Shown here: positions 45,417-57,613 of the stretch, in pieces
Layout of the letters: each line of letters begins with the position of its first letter
Position numbering within the stretch: the stretch's first letter is position 1
Source: Reticulitermes speratus
Lineage: Eukaryota; Arthropoda; Insecta; Blattodea; Rhinotermitidae
Direction: 5' to 3'
NCBI GenBank assembly: GCA_021186555.1
Contig: JAJKFL010000039.1
Span: 18,580,733-18,644,732, forward strand
DNA: 64,000 bases
Made by a program: the position numbers and the translations under genes
The notes under the pieces: model-generated
What the model was told of the DNA's origin: nothing
Database searches by the model: none
Seen by the model: the letters and a program-made list of their open reading frames with translations, nothing else

Positions 45417-46218
45417 AACTCCATGGAGCAGAGTCCTTATTGAGAAGCTAACAGGTCGTCAGCTACTCAAGAAATTCCCCGAGTTTTATGGACCCCTAAG
45501 GTTCATTACCGCATTCACAAGAGCCCGCCACCTGTCCCTATCCTGAGCCAGATCAATCCAGTCCATGCCCCATCCCACTTCTTGAAGATCCATTTTAATA
45601 TTATACTCCCATCTACACCTGGGTCCTGCAAGTGGTCTCCTTCCCTCAGGTCTCCTCACCAAAATCCTGTATGCACCTCTCCCCTCACCCATACGTGCTA
45701 CATGCCCCGCCCACCTCATTCTTCTTGATTTGATCACCCGAATAATATTTGGTGATGAGTACAGATCATTAAGTTCCTCGTTATGTAGTCTTCTCCACTT
45801 CCCTGTTACCTCGTCCTTCTTAGGCCCAAATATCCTCCTCAGCACCCTATTCTCGAACACCCTTAGCCTATATTCCTCCCTCAATGTGAGAGACGAAGTT
45901 TCACACCCATACAAAACAACAGGCAAAATTATAGTTCTGTATACCTTAATATTTGTACTTTTAGATAGCAAACTGGAAGACAGAAGATCCTGCACCGAAT
46001 GATAACAAGCATTCCGCGACTTTAATCTGCTCTTAATTTCTTCCTGAATGGAATTTCGATTCGTTAGGGTTGTTCCCAAACATTTGAACTGTTCCATCCT
46101 TTCAAACGATTTATTATCTACCTTTATGTTGTGATTTTGTCTTGCATTATGATCTCGAAACATGGCCATGTAATTAGTTCTCTCAGCATTTACTTCTATA
46201 CTCTTTTCGTTAATTATA
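45417..46218 (-). pseudogene. Non-LTR retrotransposon RT C-terminal part, best-preserved copy
   Basis: A 227-codon frame (46169-45486) covers the region after the RT catalytic site. Visible in order are FKCLGTTLTNRNS (residues 28-40), [19 protein letters not shown] (81-99), [14 protein letters not shown] (104-117), [13 protein letters not shown] (150-162), RPEGRRPL (173-180), [14 protein letters not shown] (187-200) and [18 protein letters not shown] (207-224). The frame stops early after MNLRGP. The minus-strand 3' UTR continues to about 45417 and ends CCATGGAGTTAGTTAG. Upstream, a continuing frame reads IEVNAERTNYMAMFR, so the M at 46169 is not a true start. The endonuclease and YADD motifs are absent. 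Such frames are frequent in cockroach and termite gene sets. Confidence 0.92.
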
Positions 46219-48284
46219 AATATTACCTAATTTTAAAAGGATTTCGGTTGTATTATGACCACTCTCACTAATATTGCACTCAAACATTAGTTTAGCTTCC
46301 AAGTAATTACATTTACCTGAAAGACCATGCATTCGATATAGCGGCACTTAGTGAAGAACGTTCAGTGTAATTTGATTGAAAAGTCACACTTTTTCAAACA
46401 GTCCGTGAGTGACGCACGTGTTTTTAGTGTATCAGTTAGGAAGTCTTCATTTAAGTGTTCTGAACGACGAGTCTGAAAATTAACCTTCGATGTTGTCTTA
46501 CTGGGAGTTTTACCGGTGTGCGACATATTTTCCACTCGTTTGACCTGTCGAACGTTTAGATGAAGCTTTCTTTCTGTCCTTTCTGTAACTGCGTATGTGC
46601 CTTCTCGTATTCCCAAGATGTTTGTCCTGTCCAATCAGAAGAGAGGCTGGTAGAGGCGGCTTCTAGAATTTCGACTGTAATGATTTCTGTAACTAAATAC
46701 TTGTGTTCCTTGCACAAAGTCTCCGTTGGAAACTACTTAATGGTTTGCAGTGAAAAGTGACATGGAGTGTCAACGCTAAACGTTATCAGTTAGAGTGAAT
46801 TTCGTTTCGTTTGCATTTATTTTTTTAAGAATCTGTCGTAGCATACGAAATGTGTGATAAGACTATTTGAGGCAGCAGTTTAAAGGGTGTCAGATTTGTT
46901 TCCGTGTAGTTCCTGCAGTTTATGTTAAGTTACGATATATTATTGTGTTCTAACCATCCTGATTTCTGCTCTGTCTTAAAGAGTGTTAACTACTTCCCAT
47001 TTCACAGCCCTCCATTACGTTTGTCATGTTTCCTCTTACGCCCAACGCAGCCACTACATCTAAGACGCCGGACAGTCCAAACTGCGTGATACCAGGGTGT
47101 TCAATGAATATAATTAAATTTACTTCTTTTGTGGAATCCGAGGCTTCATCACTGTATTCGCGAAGGTCCGCGTTTGGGCTCCATCCTGAGTTAATTAAAT
47201 CCCGTTCTTATCCTCGTTTCCTATTTCTCGAATGCCTATTGTAATAGATTCTCTTACGTACGGATAAGTTTCCCAAAGTTTCTCTTCCTGAGATCAGTGC
47301 AATGTATAAAATCTAAGATAACACACGTGACAGATACGAATACAACAAATTCTGAATATATTAACCGTATATTCAAAATTTTCCTTATATTCTTATTCCA
47401 GCTTTCCAAAAAATAAATCAAGATCACGTAATAAGGTTTTGTGAATGAAACGAGAACAACGAAATGCTAAGAGGTATAATCGGTCACTGATTTTTCACGT
47501 TTCGTGTATCTAAGACATAAATAAAATAATAATACAGTGGTGAGGAAGACAGAAATACAAACACAGGCCTAAGAGGTTACTAGTTTTAAGAATTGTAATA
47601 ACAAGTATTGCTACCATTAACTGTGGAATCTTGTTAATAAAAACATAAATTAACCTGAAACAGGCCGTACTCTTCTACTGCTTGTTTCTCTAAAGCGACA
47701 AAACTTAAAGCGAAGCAGCGAGAATTACATTTACGTTTATGTGTCTGTAAGGGTTGTGTTAATCTCCCTTCTTCTTTAGATACCCACGTAAATACACTTT
47801 CGTTTATACAAGACGGAAATGTATGCACAGCGTACCAATTCTGGCGCGTTCGCTCTGTTTTGTTTCATTGTCTGTAAAAGGCAAATTTTAAATCTTAATA
47901 AAGTAACATTTATAAGAAGACTTTCAATTATATTATAATTAAATATACAGTTATATACGTGTAGACCTGTGAACTCAGGCCGAAGAGGTTTCATTTAATT
48001 AATATGCGTAACAGTTCTTTAATATTCACCTGCATTCCAAAGGCCATTGTTGATTATTTATGGAAGTGTGCGGGCACGTAATGTCTTTTTTTTACTTTAT
48101 CGATTTGTTCTGACATAAATTGCGTGTTTCATTCTTCTCTGCAGTGTTTGTTTGAAACATTTACTGCTGTGATAAACGTGTATCTACGTAGTTCACATCA
48201 ACATAGGTACAGAAACTGTTTAGGTCTTTGCGTAAATTTTTCGTTACAATTGTCCGATATAAATTAAAATTGTAAATTGGCATA
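46219..48284. other. No gene recognised
   Basis: Frames of 60-90 codons on both strands (46362-46634, 46560-46760, 47026-47244) show no recognisable motif. AT-rich, without visible repeats. Confidence 0.5.
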
Positions 48285-48392
48285 CTGTGGTCCGAAATCT
48301 TGGGCATATTTTGAAAATCTGTTGAGAAAATTCAAGTTTGGTTAAAATCGGACTATAATATCAGGCATTTTACATCGATACCTAAGTGTGTA
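48285..48392 (+). mobile_element. MITE family F, internal fragment (copy 6)
   Basis: GTGGTCCGAAATCTTGG, TTTTGAAAATCTGTTGAGAA, AATTCAAGTTTGGTTAAAAT and TCAGGCATTTTACA parallel 8455-8535. Neither end is preserved. Confidence 0.5.
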
Positions 48393-48549
48393 TTGGGAAG
48401 TATGAGAAGAATCGTGGATGCAAGGATCGAACACGTCAGTGTGTTACATTATACTATATCCCCTACCTTGTCATATTACCGGCACGTAACGATATGTCTT
48501 CGAACTGTTGCTGACTCGATATTTCTCGTATTGTGTCGGATTTGTAATT

Positions 48550-48830
48550 CATTATTTGTGGTTTATTTAATGACGCTGTCAGTAGTTCAGACTGAAATGT
48601 GCCGTTGAATGGAAGAATGAAGGGTTAGTAATGAATTGGAAAATATGTGGTAGGAAGCCGTCGTGGTATAATTTGAGGTCCTGTTTAGTGATATGCTTGG
48701 AAAGACTGAGGAAAACCATAAAATTTCTCATTCAGGATTGTCAGTTTGCTGGCCGAGATTTGAACTTGGACCATACCGAGTAAAAGTTAGAAACGCTAAC
48801 GCCTGAGACACCTTGTCCGCTCAAACCTGT
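48550..48830 (-). mobile_element. SINE family E, copy 3
   Basis: The tail side on the plus strand starts TTTATTTAATGACGCTGTCA. The body has GGAAGCCGTCGTGGTATAAT, GACTGAGGAAAACCATAAAA and TGGCCGAGATTTGAAC. The minus-strand head has a good A box (GTGTCTCAGGCGTTAG) and B box (AAGTTCAAATCTCGG). This is the copy that best defines the family's tRNA-like head. Confidence 0.8.
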
Positions 48831-49224
48831 AACGTTTTGATCTTTTCAGAATAGGCCTAACCATTTATAGTTTTTTGTCACTTTGTTATTGTTAGTCACA
48901 TAAAAAATGTCATTAATCACATTCTTATTTTATAAACATAATAAATATAAACCACAGAGAAGCATAAACATAAGATAGACATTGTTTATTCGTATAAACG
49001 CGACATCATAATGACACACGTTTTCGTGCGTTACGAGTTGTTGTAGTTTGTGGTTACGTGGAAATGATGTAAGAGCGCTGCTCTGTGTGTGGCGATACCT
49101 TACGTGTTTAAGAAGCATTATTTTATTGTGTATTAAAACCTTTGGAGTTGTTTCAGAGAAACATATACGTCATGGTCATTAACTTTTTAAGATATTTGGT
49201 ATACGGAATAGTCTGCGGGTGAAG

Positions 49225-49312
49225 ATGAGGTGCAGTATCCTCGTCGAGATTGGAACTAGATATTCCGAAATATTAGTCTTGTGGTTACCACTACACCAAG
49301 TTTCGTGGCCTG
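49225..49312 (-). mobile_element. tRNA-like SINE head
   Basis: The minus strand reads GGCCACGAAACTTGGTGTAG, TGGTAACCACAAGAC, then AGTTCCAATCTCGACGAGG. The boxes are in order with normal spacing (TGGTGTAGTGGT as A box, AGTTCCAATCTC as B box). The body beyond is not assigned to a family seen elsewhere in the window. Confidence 0.6.
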
Positions 49313-50399
49313 AATATGCGTGCGCATCGCAAGCAAGGAGCGAGAACTAATCTGGTAAGATGCCGCTTGTAATGTATGCGGCTTCTTGATTGTACACCAT
49401 TTTCAGTGAATAAAATTGAGGAAATGAGAGTATCCGGACCGACTGGAAGAAGAATCACACAGCATCATGCTCATTCTCGTCTTCAAGGATGGAAGATGAA
49501 AATGGGATTTAATCCGCGACATTCATAACCTAGATTACATTTCTTCCCCTTCAACAGCCTGCAAAAGCCTTTGCTTTTCAAAAGAAGTGAGTTCGCTTTA
49601 GTCTATTCTCTTACTGTTCCAGCTACGGCTCCTAAGTCTTCTCATGTGAACAGCAATGGAAATAAAAAAATAAAAATGTCTCCAAAATTACAGTAAACGT
49701 TCCTGGGTTTTGAGTTTCTGTAAAAGTAAAACAGAGGCTTAGAAGAAAAGGTCAAGACGAATATAGAAGCCTTCTGGGACGTTACGTCGATTGGTAAATA
49801 TGTAGTTACCGATGTTATAAAGGATCGCAGTGCCTTAATCTTCAGGGAATTTCCCTGAAAACTGAATTTAGCGCAATACCGCTGTGAGAACCTCAGATCT
49901 CGCAATTTTTAACGTGTTTTTAACAAGTTTGGCTTCATTCAAATAAACTCCCAAAGAATATTTTAAACTTTCAAGAATATATTTGCTTGCGAGTGAAACT
50001 GCTGAATGTGTGGACATTGTCAGACCTTCAGATGGTACAGCAAAATAATGTCGCTGCAATGTTACGTACTCGTACAGTATTCACATTTATTCGTGTGGAA
50101 GAGAATTATTGTCTCAGGTAAAAAGCATAATTGTGTTATACACTGTAGTTAGGAGAACTGTATTATCCCTTATACATTGCAATTTTGTTATCATAAGAGC
50201 AACATTTTTTCTTTTTCGTTAGGATCTAGTAATTTAATTAAAACAGTGTTCAAAGTTATGAATATTTAACTTAGCATAAGGAAAGTTGATGTATATGTTT
50301 TGTTATGAGTATAACCAGGGATAGTTCACTCAGTAAACATGTTACTGTTTGGAATGTAGGAGCACTTCGTTTCCCATAGCAGCTTGCACGTATATTTAC
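49313..50399. other. No gene recognised
   Basis: An 87-codon minus-strand frame (49642-49905) has no recognisable motif. No repeats are visible. Confidence 0.45.
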
Positions 50400-50990
50400 T
50401 TTTTGCCACCATATACAGACCGGCTGGGTGACCAAATCAACGCCTACTCATTGGGCACAGAAAGGGAGGCCTTTTCGCCTGGGGGAATAACTGGAGCGAG
50501 AAGCTGGTTGTTCATTTCCGTCTAGTGCAGGTCTTCTTTATCTTTATCCTGTCCGGACCATTAAATTAAAGATTTTTTGCCCAGTATTGGGCTACGTCAA
50601 ATCCTTTTTTATTTGCAAGCCATAAATCCTCGAGGGTGCATTTCTGGGGGCAGTCCTTGCATGACAGGAGATGCTCCATATTTTATCATCTTTACTGTCC
50701 GGTGTTGGAAGGATTAGCCGTCTATTAATAGACGTTTCCAGGGGACGCCGACAATGGTACTTTCCAGATGGCACGGTCACAGTATCATTGCACACGTGGA
50801 GTCTCCTTCCTTGTCCCCCTAGTGCAGGTATTTGGATAATATGTGTGCTCTGCTGGAATATTCCCTTTCACTCTTCTTTGTTCGTGCCGCAGTTAACACC
50901 CTCTCGGATGCATACTGATTATACGCTTTCCGTGTTCCCAAAATATAGTATTGATAAATATATTTGTGACTGTGGACTTATTTATAGGAA
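50400..50990 (-). pseudogene. Non-LTR retrotransposon C-terminus, third lineage (Jockey-like style)
   Basis: Read on the minus strand, a frame just before 50562 ends MEHLLSCKDCPQKC, then TLEDLWLANKKGFDVAQYWA, KNL and stop. The Cys-rich MEHLLxCxxCPxxC plus DLWxA...VAQYW ending is the usual C-terminus after RNase H in Jockey-type insect LINEs. Upstream coding is broken by frame changes; pieces GDKEGDSTC and ERVLTAARTKKSE are still readable near 50830-50920. Sequence from about 50560 down to 50400 is probable 3' UTR. The RT core is absent. This is a different lineage from the 45.4 kb copy. Confidence 0.75.
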
Positions 50991-51223
50991 TATGTGACCA
51001 TAGATATTGGCACCGCTTTGAATTCATGGGCGAACGTCATTCTGAGACGAGTTTATGGCTTACATGGTATTGGAGAGAGGACTCAATTTTTGGGTGGTGG
51101 TGACATGACTGCTGACTGGTTGATAAATAAAAATGTGGAACTTTAATCTTTACAGGATCATAAACATGTAGAATCCGCAACGATATACAATGTAGTTGCA
51201 CATAACATGTGATACGTATTATT
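50991..51223. other. No gene recognised
   Basis: No frame or repeat recognised. It may contain a further decayed unit of the tandem array that follows. Confidence 0.35.
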
Positions 51224-51545
51224 TCGATACAAATAGATGAGTTGTGGCCGGGGAAATGTTTGAACACTAGCATACAATACACAGATAAGGAGATGAGTTG
51301 TGGCCTTGGATAGTTTAGTGTGTTACTCCAGTGTCAGTTATGAGAAACAGTGTATCGATAAGCAAACAGATGAGTCGTGGCCTTGGACAGTTGTGCACTG
51401 TTCCGGAGTATTACGTGTCATGAGGGTAGAGGTTCCGATAAAACAAAGGAGTTGTGGCCGTCGAACATTTATATATTATCCCTCAAGTTATTAAAATCGT
51501 TTCGATATGTGAACTGATGTGTCATGGTTGTGGACAGGTTAGTGG
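51224..51545. repeat. Degenerate tandem array, five units of about 56-78 bp
   Basis: ATGAGTTGTGGCC or a close variant recurs at 51237, 51293, 51370, 51446 and 51516, usually preceded by a TCGATA-like word and an A-rich spacer. Examples are ATGAGTCGTGGCCTTGGACA, GGAGTTGTGGCCGTCGAACA and ATGTGTCATGGTTGTGGACA. Unit lengths vary through indels. The frame at 51300-51494 is incidental. Confidence 0.8.
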
Positions 51546-52539
51546 TTATTCAAACGGTGTGTTGCGACTTGAATTATAATGTGTTGCAATATCTAGTTCA
51601 CAAAACGTGGCACGCGTAATAGCAGTGGCATCTTGTCTGGCCCTGTTCTGTCACCTCATCGACTTGCACTGTTCTTTCTTTGCAAAATCATTGTCGCGCC
51701 GATAAACCTTTAGCCAAACCTCCTTCCTGAAAATAAGAAAACTGGGTCTATGAGATTATCATGTCGCCTGTGTTTGTGTGTCTGTTTGTCCCCCATTTCA
51801 ACTTCTGAAACAGTTGACCGACTATGAAACTTTGTGTGGATATAACATGCCTGGAGAAGATCTGAACGCCGTACTCGCAGTTTCTTTCAGTCACTAATAT
51901 TAACAGGGTAGACGCACGAATTGTTTAGACGGACTTACAATGTCGCCACTTACTTCGGATTCTGAAGTTATGTAATGCAATAGATCTTAGAAAAACACGA
52001 AACTTAAAATGACAACATGGCGGCCGTGCGAAGTTTTTAACATTCGTTTTCATATCGATAACTAAGGAGCGATTGAAACTAGACGTGGAATGTGGTGTAA
52101 ATACTCGTAGATCATAGACGTACGTACACATTATGTATGGAAGATTGTCTTAAGCTGAAAATTACAAGCATGGCGAAACAGAGCGAAGTTTTGTAATTGT
52201 AAGGACAGATTTAACGTGTATAGAACCTGTATGAAGCAGTAACGTCTTCAGAGAAATATAATGAAACAAGAATAATATTACTATTATGTAGGGCTAGAGA
52301 TATGTGTAGTAGAGAAGCAGATTTTGTGAATTGTGCTCCATACATTTTATTAAACATTTATTGGGATAGTCTACAATACACTGTTGTTTTCAGAAAATCA
52401 ATTTTGATATTAATATTTTATTAGCTTGACGTTAATCGTTTCGTGGATGTTGAATGTGTTACTGGATTGCACACTACAACAATCACATAAGTAAAGATAA
52501 ATAAGGCCTATCCTACATGAAGAATAAAATGAACGTTAT
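51546..52539. other. No gene; repeat fragment shared with 39.2 kb
   Basis: At 51757-51815 ATCATGTCGCCTGTGTTTG, TGTTTGTCCCCCATTTCAAC and CTGAAACAGTTGACCGACTA parallel 39205-39275. Element ends are not visible. The 68-codon minus frame at 51925-52131 is not recognised. Confidence 0.45.
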
Positions 52540-53810
52540 TTTTTTACATAAAGCTGTTCCGCGAAGAGCTGACCAAACTTTCAGGAGCGTGCTCTATACG
52601 CCAAGTGGAACAAAAAATGTCTGTAAACTACAGTTCGATACGAAACCGTTATCGAGTTAGGAGAGCTGTAGTGATGTAGAACCTGAATATTAGTGTAGCG
52701 AGCTGTAAACTTGTTGGAGTTGATTGCTGGTGTATTGATATGACTTTCGATTTTAGTGCGCCCGTAAATCTCGGCTGGTGTGTTTGTGTTCTATTGCTCT
52801 GAAGTGATACCGGAAATATGTCTAGCATTTACGCATGAGGAATATGCGGGCATGCCTGTTGTGTACGGTTTCTACAATGGGAATGGCAGGAATGCTGCTG
52901 TGGAATACCAACGACGATGTCCGTGTCATAGCTTCACATCGAAACACATCTGAGGAGGCACATAATATTTTGAGGGTGGATTCTTCCCACCAATGTAAGC
53001 AGAACGTGGGAAGCAATGGCTTGGAGAAGACGATGCTCTGGATACAGTGAAGCAAAGCCCACATATAAGTTTATCCTAGGGAGAATTTCTATGAAGGCCG
53101 AAACAGGTTTGGATAATTCTGGGCGGTATTGGTTTCTAGTCATATAACGTCGAAAGATTACAAAGCCCTTTGCCCAATACAACATGTCAGCAGCATGTAA
53201 TTTTTGCGATTGGCTGCATTCAGAGCTATGGAGTCTGCCTGACATTCTGTTGGCGGACGAAGCTCAGGTTACATTATGGTATTAACAACAAGGGGTTATC
53301 AGTCTTGGGCACAATAAAACTTATGCAGATTTCAACAGTTTTTCTGCAGATATGTGGTGTAGAATTCTAGGCATCCACATGTCTGGACAAGAGTTCATTG
53401 AAAGAGCTTTAACATCTGTTTATTAAAGGAATTTTCTGCTTGATAAATTAACGCCTTATTTAGAGGATGCACCTTTTGCAACAGTAGGACCAATGTGGCT
53501 ACAACATGACTGTGCGCCGCAACGTTTTGGCAGATGTTACGGAGTTCCTGAAATGACTGACAATTGGATTTCGGAGTCCTGATCCTGGGGTTACTAAATT
53601 TTGGCTTCGACTCGAGGTCTTATCCGGTTACGGTAAGCTGTACTGAAACAGAAGTTGCCTGGATTAGAGTAACGCTAGTAATGTAGTCTTTAGGATCCGC
53701 AACCGAACCCAAGCCTTCAAAATGTGAAACAAGAGTTCAGACTTCTCATTCATGACTTTCTCTGTACAGCAGACACGAACAGAGAGACTGCATGCCTGTC
53801 CTCAAATTAC
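52540..53810 (+). pseudogene. Degenerate IS630/Tc1-like transposase with DUF4817-type N-terminal domain
   Basis: The coding relic runs left to right with many frame breaks. The frame at 52828-52953 reads EEYAGMPVVYGFYNGNGR, then NAAVEYQRRCPCHSF and a stop: the DUF4817 helix-turn-helix start. A piece at about 53026 reads DDALDTVKQSPHISLS. The frame at about 53179-53285 reads QYNMSAACNFCDWLH, then DILLADEAQVTLWY and a stop, carrying the first catalytic Asp of the DDE/D fold. Later DMWCRILGIHMSGQ and YLEDAPFATVGPMWLQHDC give the second Asp. The third acidic residue is not identifiable. The 5' flank from about 52550 resembles the untranslated start of such elements, from memory. It cannot encode an active transposase. 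Confidence 0.82.
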
Positions 53811-55094
53811 TAGGCGTTGTCAGAATTCTGATCAATTTTATTTAAATGCCTAATGTATATGTTTTAACCAGTACCGTGATTTAACTACAGATCATAAATA
53901 TAAATTATGAATTTCTCCAATACGTAATTCTTGTTTATCTTAGTTCTTTCAGTGACGGAACCTGAGCTGAGTCTCCGTGTCTTACTGCATCGATTGGCAT
54001 TGTGATTCTTTGGTGTGACGAGAAACAGCCATTGATTATTTTAAAGCAATATCGAGCCGTTCTCCTACAGGTACTGACAGCATAAGGGACAAGGATCCAA
54101 AGCGGGATATTCCAATAGAAAAAGTTTTTAACCATGGGCCGGCCGATTATCTTTTTATTCCGTCTTCTTTGGCACCTAATATTACTGTTAAAGATAGTTA
54201 AAGTATAAGGTTTTTTTTTCATTTTTTAAGTCAGAAATAGTTCCGTGATCTCCATATGAATTTCGTTCTTCTGTCACTAGAGATTGCTAGTGTAAGTTTG
54301 TGTTAGGTGAAATGAGTAAGAAAAGACCGGAATTGATGTGTAGTTCTTTGATAGCTTTCGTGTTTGTTTGTTGCGGGTGTCTGTAGTGTCGGACTGCATG
54401 TAAGCGAATGTAGTGTATAGACGAAACTGACTTTGAACCGTTTGTTCGGACCAGCAGGATAATGACGTTGTTTACATGCAAAGGCTCCTTGCATGTGGCT
54501 GTGTGCGTGATCGTATTAGCTAGAGTAATTGTACAATATCATCCGCTCCTCTTAGCCGTCTATTTGGTAAGAAAACAAGACCGTATAATTCGGCGTCGCA
54601 CAGTCAGCGTGCAGTAGTTACGCTATGCACAATAAGATGTGTTATTCTCTGCGTAGTCTGACTTGCTGTCGTCTTCAGTGAGTATAAATAAATGACTGGA
54701 GTGGCGTCGTTATAATTTTTTGGTCCAATTTGAATGGTATTATAACTTTATGTATAGAGTATTTCTGAGGTACACAGAACCACCTTAGGGGCAAGTTACA
54801 TGCACACAGGCGACGAAACCTTTTTTTAAGAAGCGGGATTAAAGAGAGAGTTTAAAATTGGCCGCAGGAGAATATTTACCGGTGTGTATATAATAGATCA
54901 TACTGGACTGTTATGCTTAGATCGTGAATTTTCTCTTCGGCCTCAGCCCGTACATAACAGAGAACGCTGCATGTGTCCTTTATAAAGACCAATTACGTCA
55001 TCAGTTATTACGTCGCAGAGAAAAGAGCCTGTCTGCATTGTAGAACTAACCACGTATCTCATAGAGAACAGCCCGTTTCCATTATAAAGACCAA
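53811..55094. other. No gene recognised
   Basis: A 95-codon minus frame (53935-54222) and two overlapping ones at 54287-54494 have no recognisable motif. No repeats are visible. Confidence 0.45.
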
Positions 55095-55313
55095 TCCCAT
55101 AACTGTACGTAGGTCTTCGGGTAAAATGTGTTATCTTTGTCCGATTTTAACCAATATCTGAATGCGTCGACAGATTTGTGTAACAGTCCAGAACAAGAAA
55201 CCCGACGAAAATCCGTTTGGTTGGAGTTCCGATGTCCCATGCGGACAGAGAGTCGGACGGACAAGTATGACGAGGCCAGTAGTCGTTTCTTGCAAGTGTT
55301 TTGAGATCGCACC
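55095..55313 (-). mobile_element. MITE family F, copy 5 (minus strand)
   Basis: Read on the minus strand from 55313: GGTGCGATCTCAAAACACTT, GCAAGAAACGACTACTGGCC, TCGTCATACTTGTCCGTCCG, then AACGGATTTTCGTCGGG and ATTGGTTAAAATCGGACAAA. The block order equals the left half of the copy at 8360. The other end is not recognised. Confidence 0.65.
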
Positions 55314-55529
55314 AAAAAATTCTCAAAATCTTGTCCTTGTGCTTCCACACAGCGCTCTGCGCATCTTGCGAAAGCCTGTCGCACAGCTCAAGCTTCCTTG
55401 CCGTATTAAAAATTGACTCGCACCCATCCTCTGCCCTCCGCTGTAGTTTCCTCACGTCGTTAAGTACCGTAGCATAGACGATTGTTTCAAGAGCCCATCC
55501 ATTGTCATATACTATGGGTAAGTGTGGGG

Positions 55530-55656
55530 ATTTTTCACCTGAGGTTTTGTGGCACGGGAATGAAAGGAACCACTCACCTGCATATAGTGCAGAAGTTAAG
55601 AATGAGCGGAGCTATACCTTCAGTTCTTCATGTGCCTTCATGGCATGCATAGGGAG
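55530..55656 (+). mobile_element. SINE family D, copy 6 (plus strand fragment)
   Basis: AACCACTCACCTGCATATAG, AGAAGTTAAGAATGAGCGGA, GCTATACCTTCAG and CCTTCATGGCATGCATAGGG match the tail half of family D in the same orientation as the 38.5 kb copy. Confidence 0.65.
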
Positions 55657-55699
55657 AACTTTGCCTTTTACTTTTGTAGGCGTGTATGTTGATACGTAC

Positions 55700-55870
55700 G
55701 ATGAATGTGAATCATAAGAAAGGATTTGGAAGGCAGCGGTCATGTCCTAGGAGTGTTTTTGAGACTGAGGAAAACCGTGGATAAGATCGGTCAACATAGA
55801 CATTGTTTTGGCAGAAGTTGGAACCCCGAACCTAACGAATATGCAGTAAGAGTGCCAGCTGCGACGGTCG
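55700..55870 (-). mobile_element. SINE family E, copy 4 (fragment)
   Basis: GGATTTGGAAGGCAGCGGTC, GAGACTGAGGAAAACCGTGG and GTTGGAACCCCGAAC follow the order of the family E body. The head and tail are poorly preserved. It lies close to copies of MITE F and SINE D. Confidence 0.5.
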
Positions 55871-57374
55871 GTACAGAAGTGTTACAGTACGTCGGATCAC
55901 ACTGGCCACAGCCAACAGAATAAATGAGTATGTCACCCGCTGGAATTCCTGTGTGATTTGAAGATTAAAACGAACTCGGCTGGTACTCGGAATGACATTG
56001 ACTGCAGCCGATGGCTGAAGACAATAACGTCCTGACAGCTGTCGGTGGCACAACACAAGGGTGCTCGGTATATCGTCATTAAAACAAAGGACCCGCTCAC
56101 TGACGCATTCAGCGCTCCTACGTCATGCTGGGAAACTCCCAGATGAAGGCAGGGATCCACGACACAGATTTACAGTATGCAGAATATTTATCAATATGAG
56201 AAGAAGTGAGGAAGAATGAAATGGACATAAGGAACATTAAAACAAATAACAACCAAAAAGATAAAAAAGAAAGAAGCAAAAAAGATGTAAGGTTGCAATT
56301 TTAAAGTAAATATTGAAGTACTGTCTGTGTTGTGCGGGGAAAGACACACAGCCAAACGTGCAAGTAAATTCTCACATAAAGCATTAATTTTAAACAAATG
56401 AGGATAACAACATTGTATTAAACTTGCAGAAGGACGTATGTATAATCATAGTTTTTGTTTTGTATGTATATCAAACTTGGTCTTTCAACTTAAAGGAATA
56501 ATTGAGGTGTCATGCTGCGGAGTGCTAAACAGGGAATTTTTGCCTTAAGAGAGAGAAAGAAAAAGTATGATCAAGAAAGTTGCGTAACGAGGAACTTTAT
56601 ATTTTTTGTTACTTTTTCCCCAGTATGTTTGGAGGGTTAGACTCAAGGGGCATGAGATGGGCGAGGCATTTGTCACGTATAGGGGTGGGGTTCTAAGTGC
56701 GTGCGAAATGTTAGCAGGAAAACCAGAGAGTAATATTACCTGGGATAGGTAATGGGGGTGAAGATTTACATTGGATCCATGCGGCTCAGAATACGGACTA
56801 ACGATGAACAATTGTGAATTTCGTATCTGAGTTTGACAAAAATTGGGACTTTTTGTGAGAATCCGAGCAACTGTGCTCCATGTAGTTAATTACGTGTATG
56901 TGAAAAACCCTGAATCACTATAAATGCGTGCATCAGTTAGGCGGTCTGGTGGATTGTTGCAGCAGCAATTCGTGTCATGACGCTCATCTAGGTACCATGG
57001 CATCTTCCCTTATTATATCCGGAGGGAATACAGGTTACTCCTTCGATGATTTCCTTTGAGCTTAATTACACGGCCCCGTTACATTCTAGGATGCATCGTT
57101 CCGGATAATTCGTAGCGACGGAAGAGACCCTACTGAAATACAGCTATTTTTATTGCTCCGGCACTTAATGGAATGTTAAAGAGAGATGTTCTCATATTCG
57201 TTTGGTGAATGAGAGCCATCATTGCAGAAGATGGTTTATTACTGGCCTCCGTGGAATGCACAAGAGAAATGATAGTGTAACCAGGCATATCCACTTACTG
57301 GTAAATGGCCAAGTTGTGTGGGTCATTAGTTTAACCGCCGCGCCATCGAGTACTAGTAGTAGTGTAGGACGCGT
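55871..57374. other. No gene; A-rich tract
   Basis: At 56204-56290 the plus strand is A-rich (AACAACCAAAAAGATAAAAA). Short frames on both strands (55832-56056, 55933-56160, 56545-56811) are unrecognised. Confidence 0.45.
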
Positions 57375-57599
57375 TCATAACATCAACCATATGTGGGAAG
57401 GAGTGGTCAGGTTCACGTTCCAACGTCTGTACCCTCAGGGAAGTATAACTTCGATACTCATTGCATAGGACGGTAGGCGGACTGCGGACCTGGTCTGAAG
57501 GTGGTGGCAAAGAGAGCAATGCCTATCACTGCCGGAAATCGAATCACGGTCGTTCAATCCATAGCCTAGTCACCATACTAAGCTACCCCAGTCCAGAAC
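57375..57599 (-). mobile_element. SINE family D, copy 7 with tRNA-like head
   Basis: The minus-strand head at 57599 reads GGGGTAGCTTAGTATGGTGA, with A-box-like TAGCTTAGTATGG and B-box-like GTGATTCGATTTCCGG. On the plus strand GGAGTGGTCAGGTTCACG, CTGTACCCTCAGGG and ACTCATTGCATAGG correspond to family D body blocks. Confidence 0.65.
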
Positions 57600-57613
57600 C
57601 ACTGCTAGCTACT

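Noticed and set aside
45486..46169. A 227-codon host gene
   Set aside because: The sequence is the C-terminal part of a LINE reverse transcriptase; it lacks the catalytic part and a true start, and is repeated in broken form elsewhere in the window.
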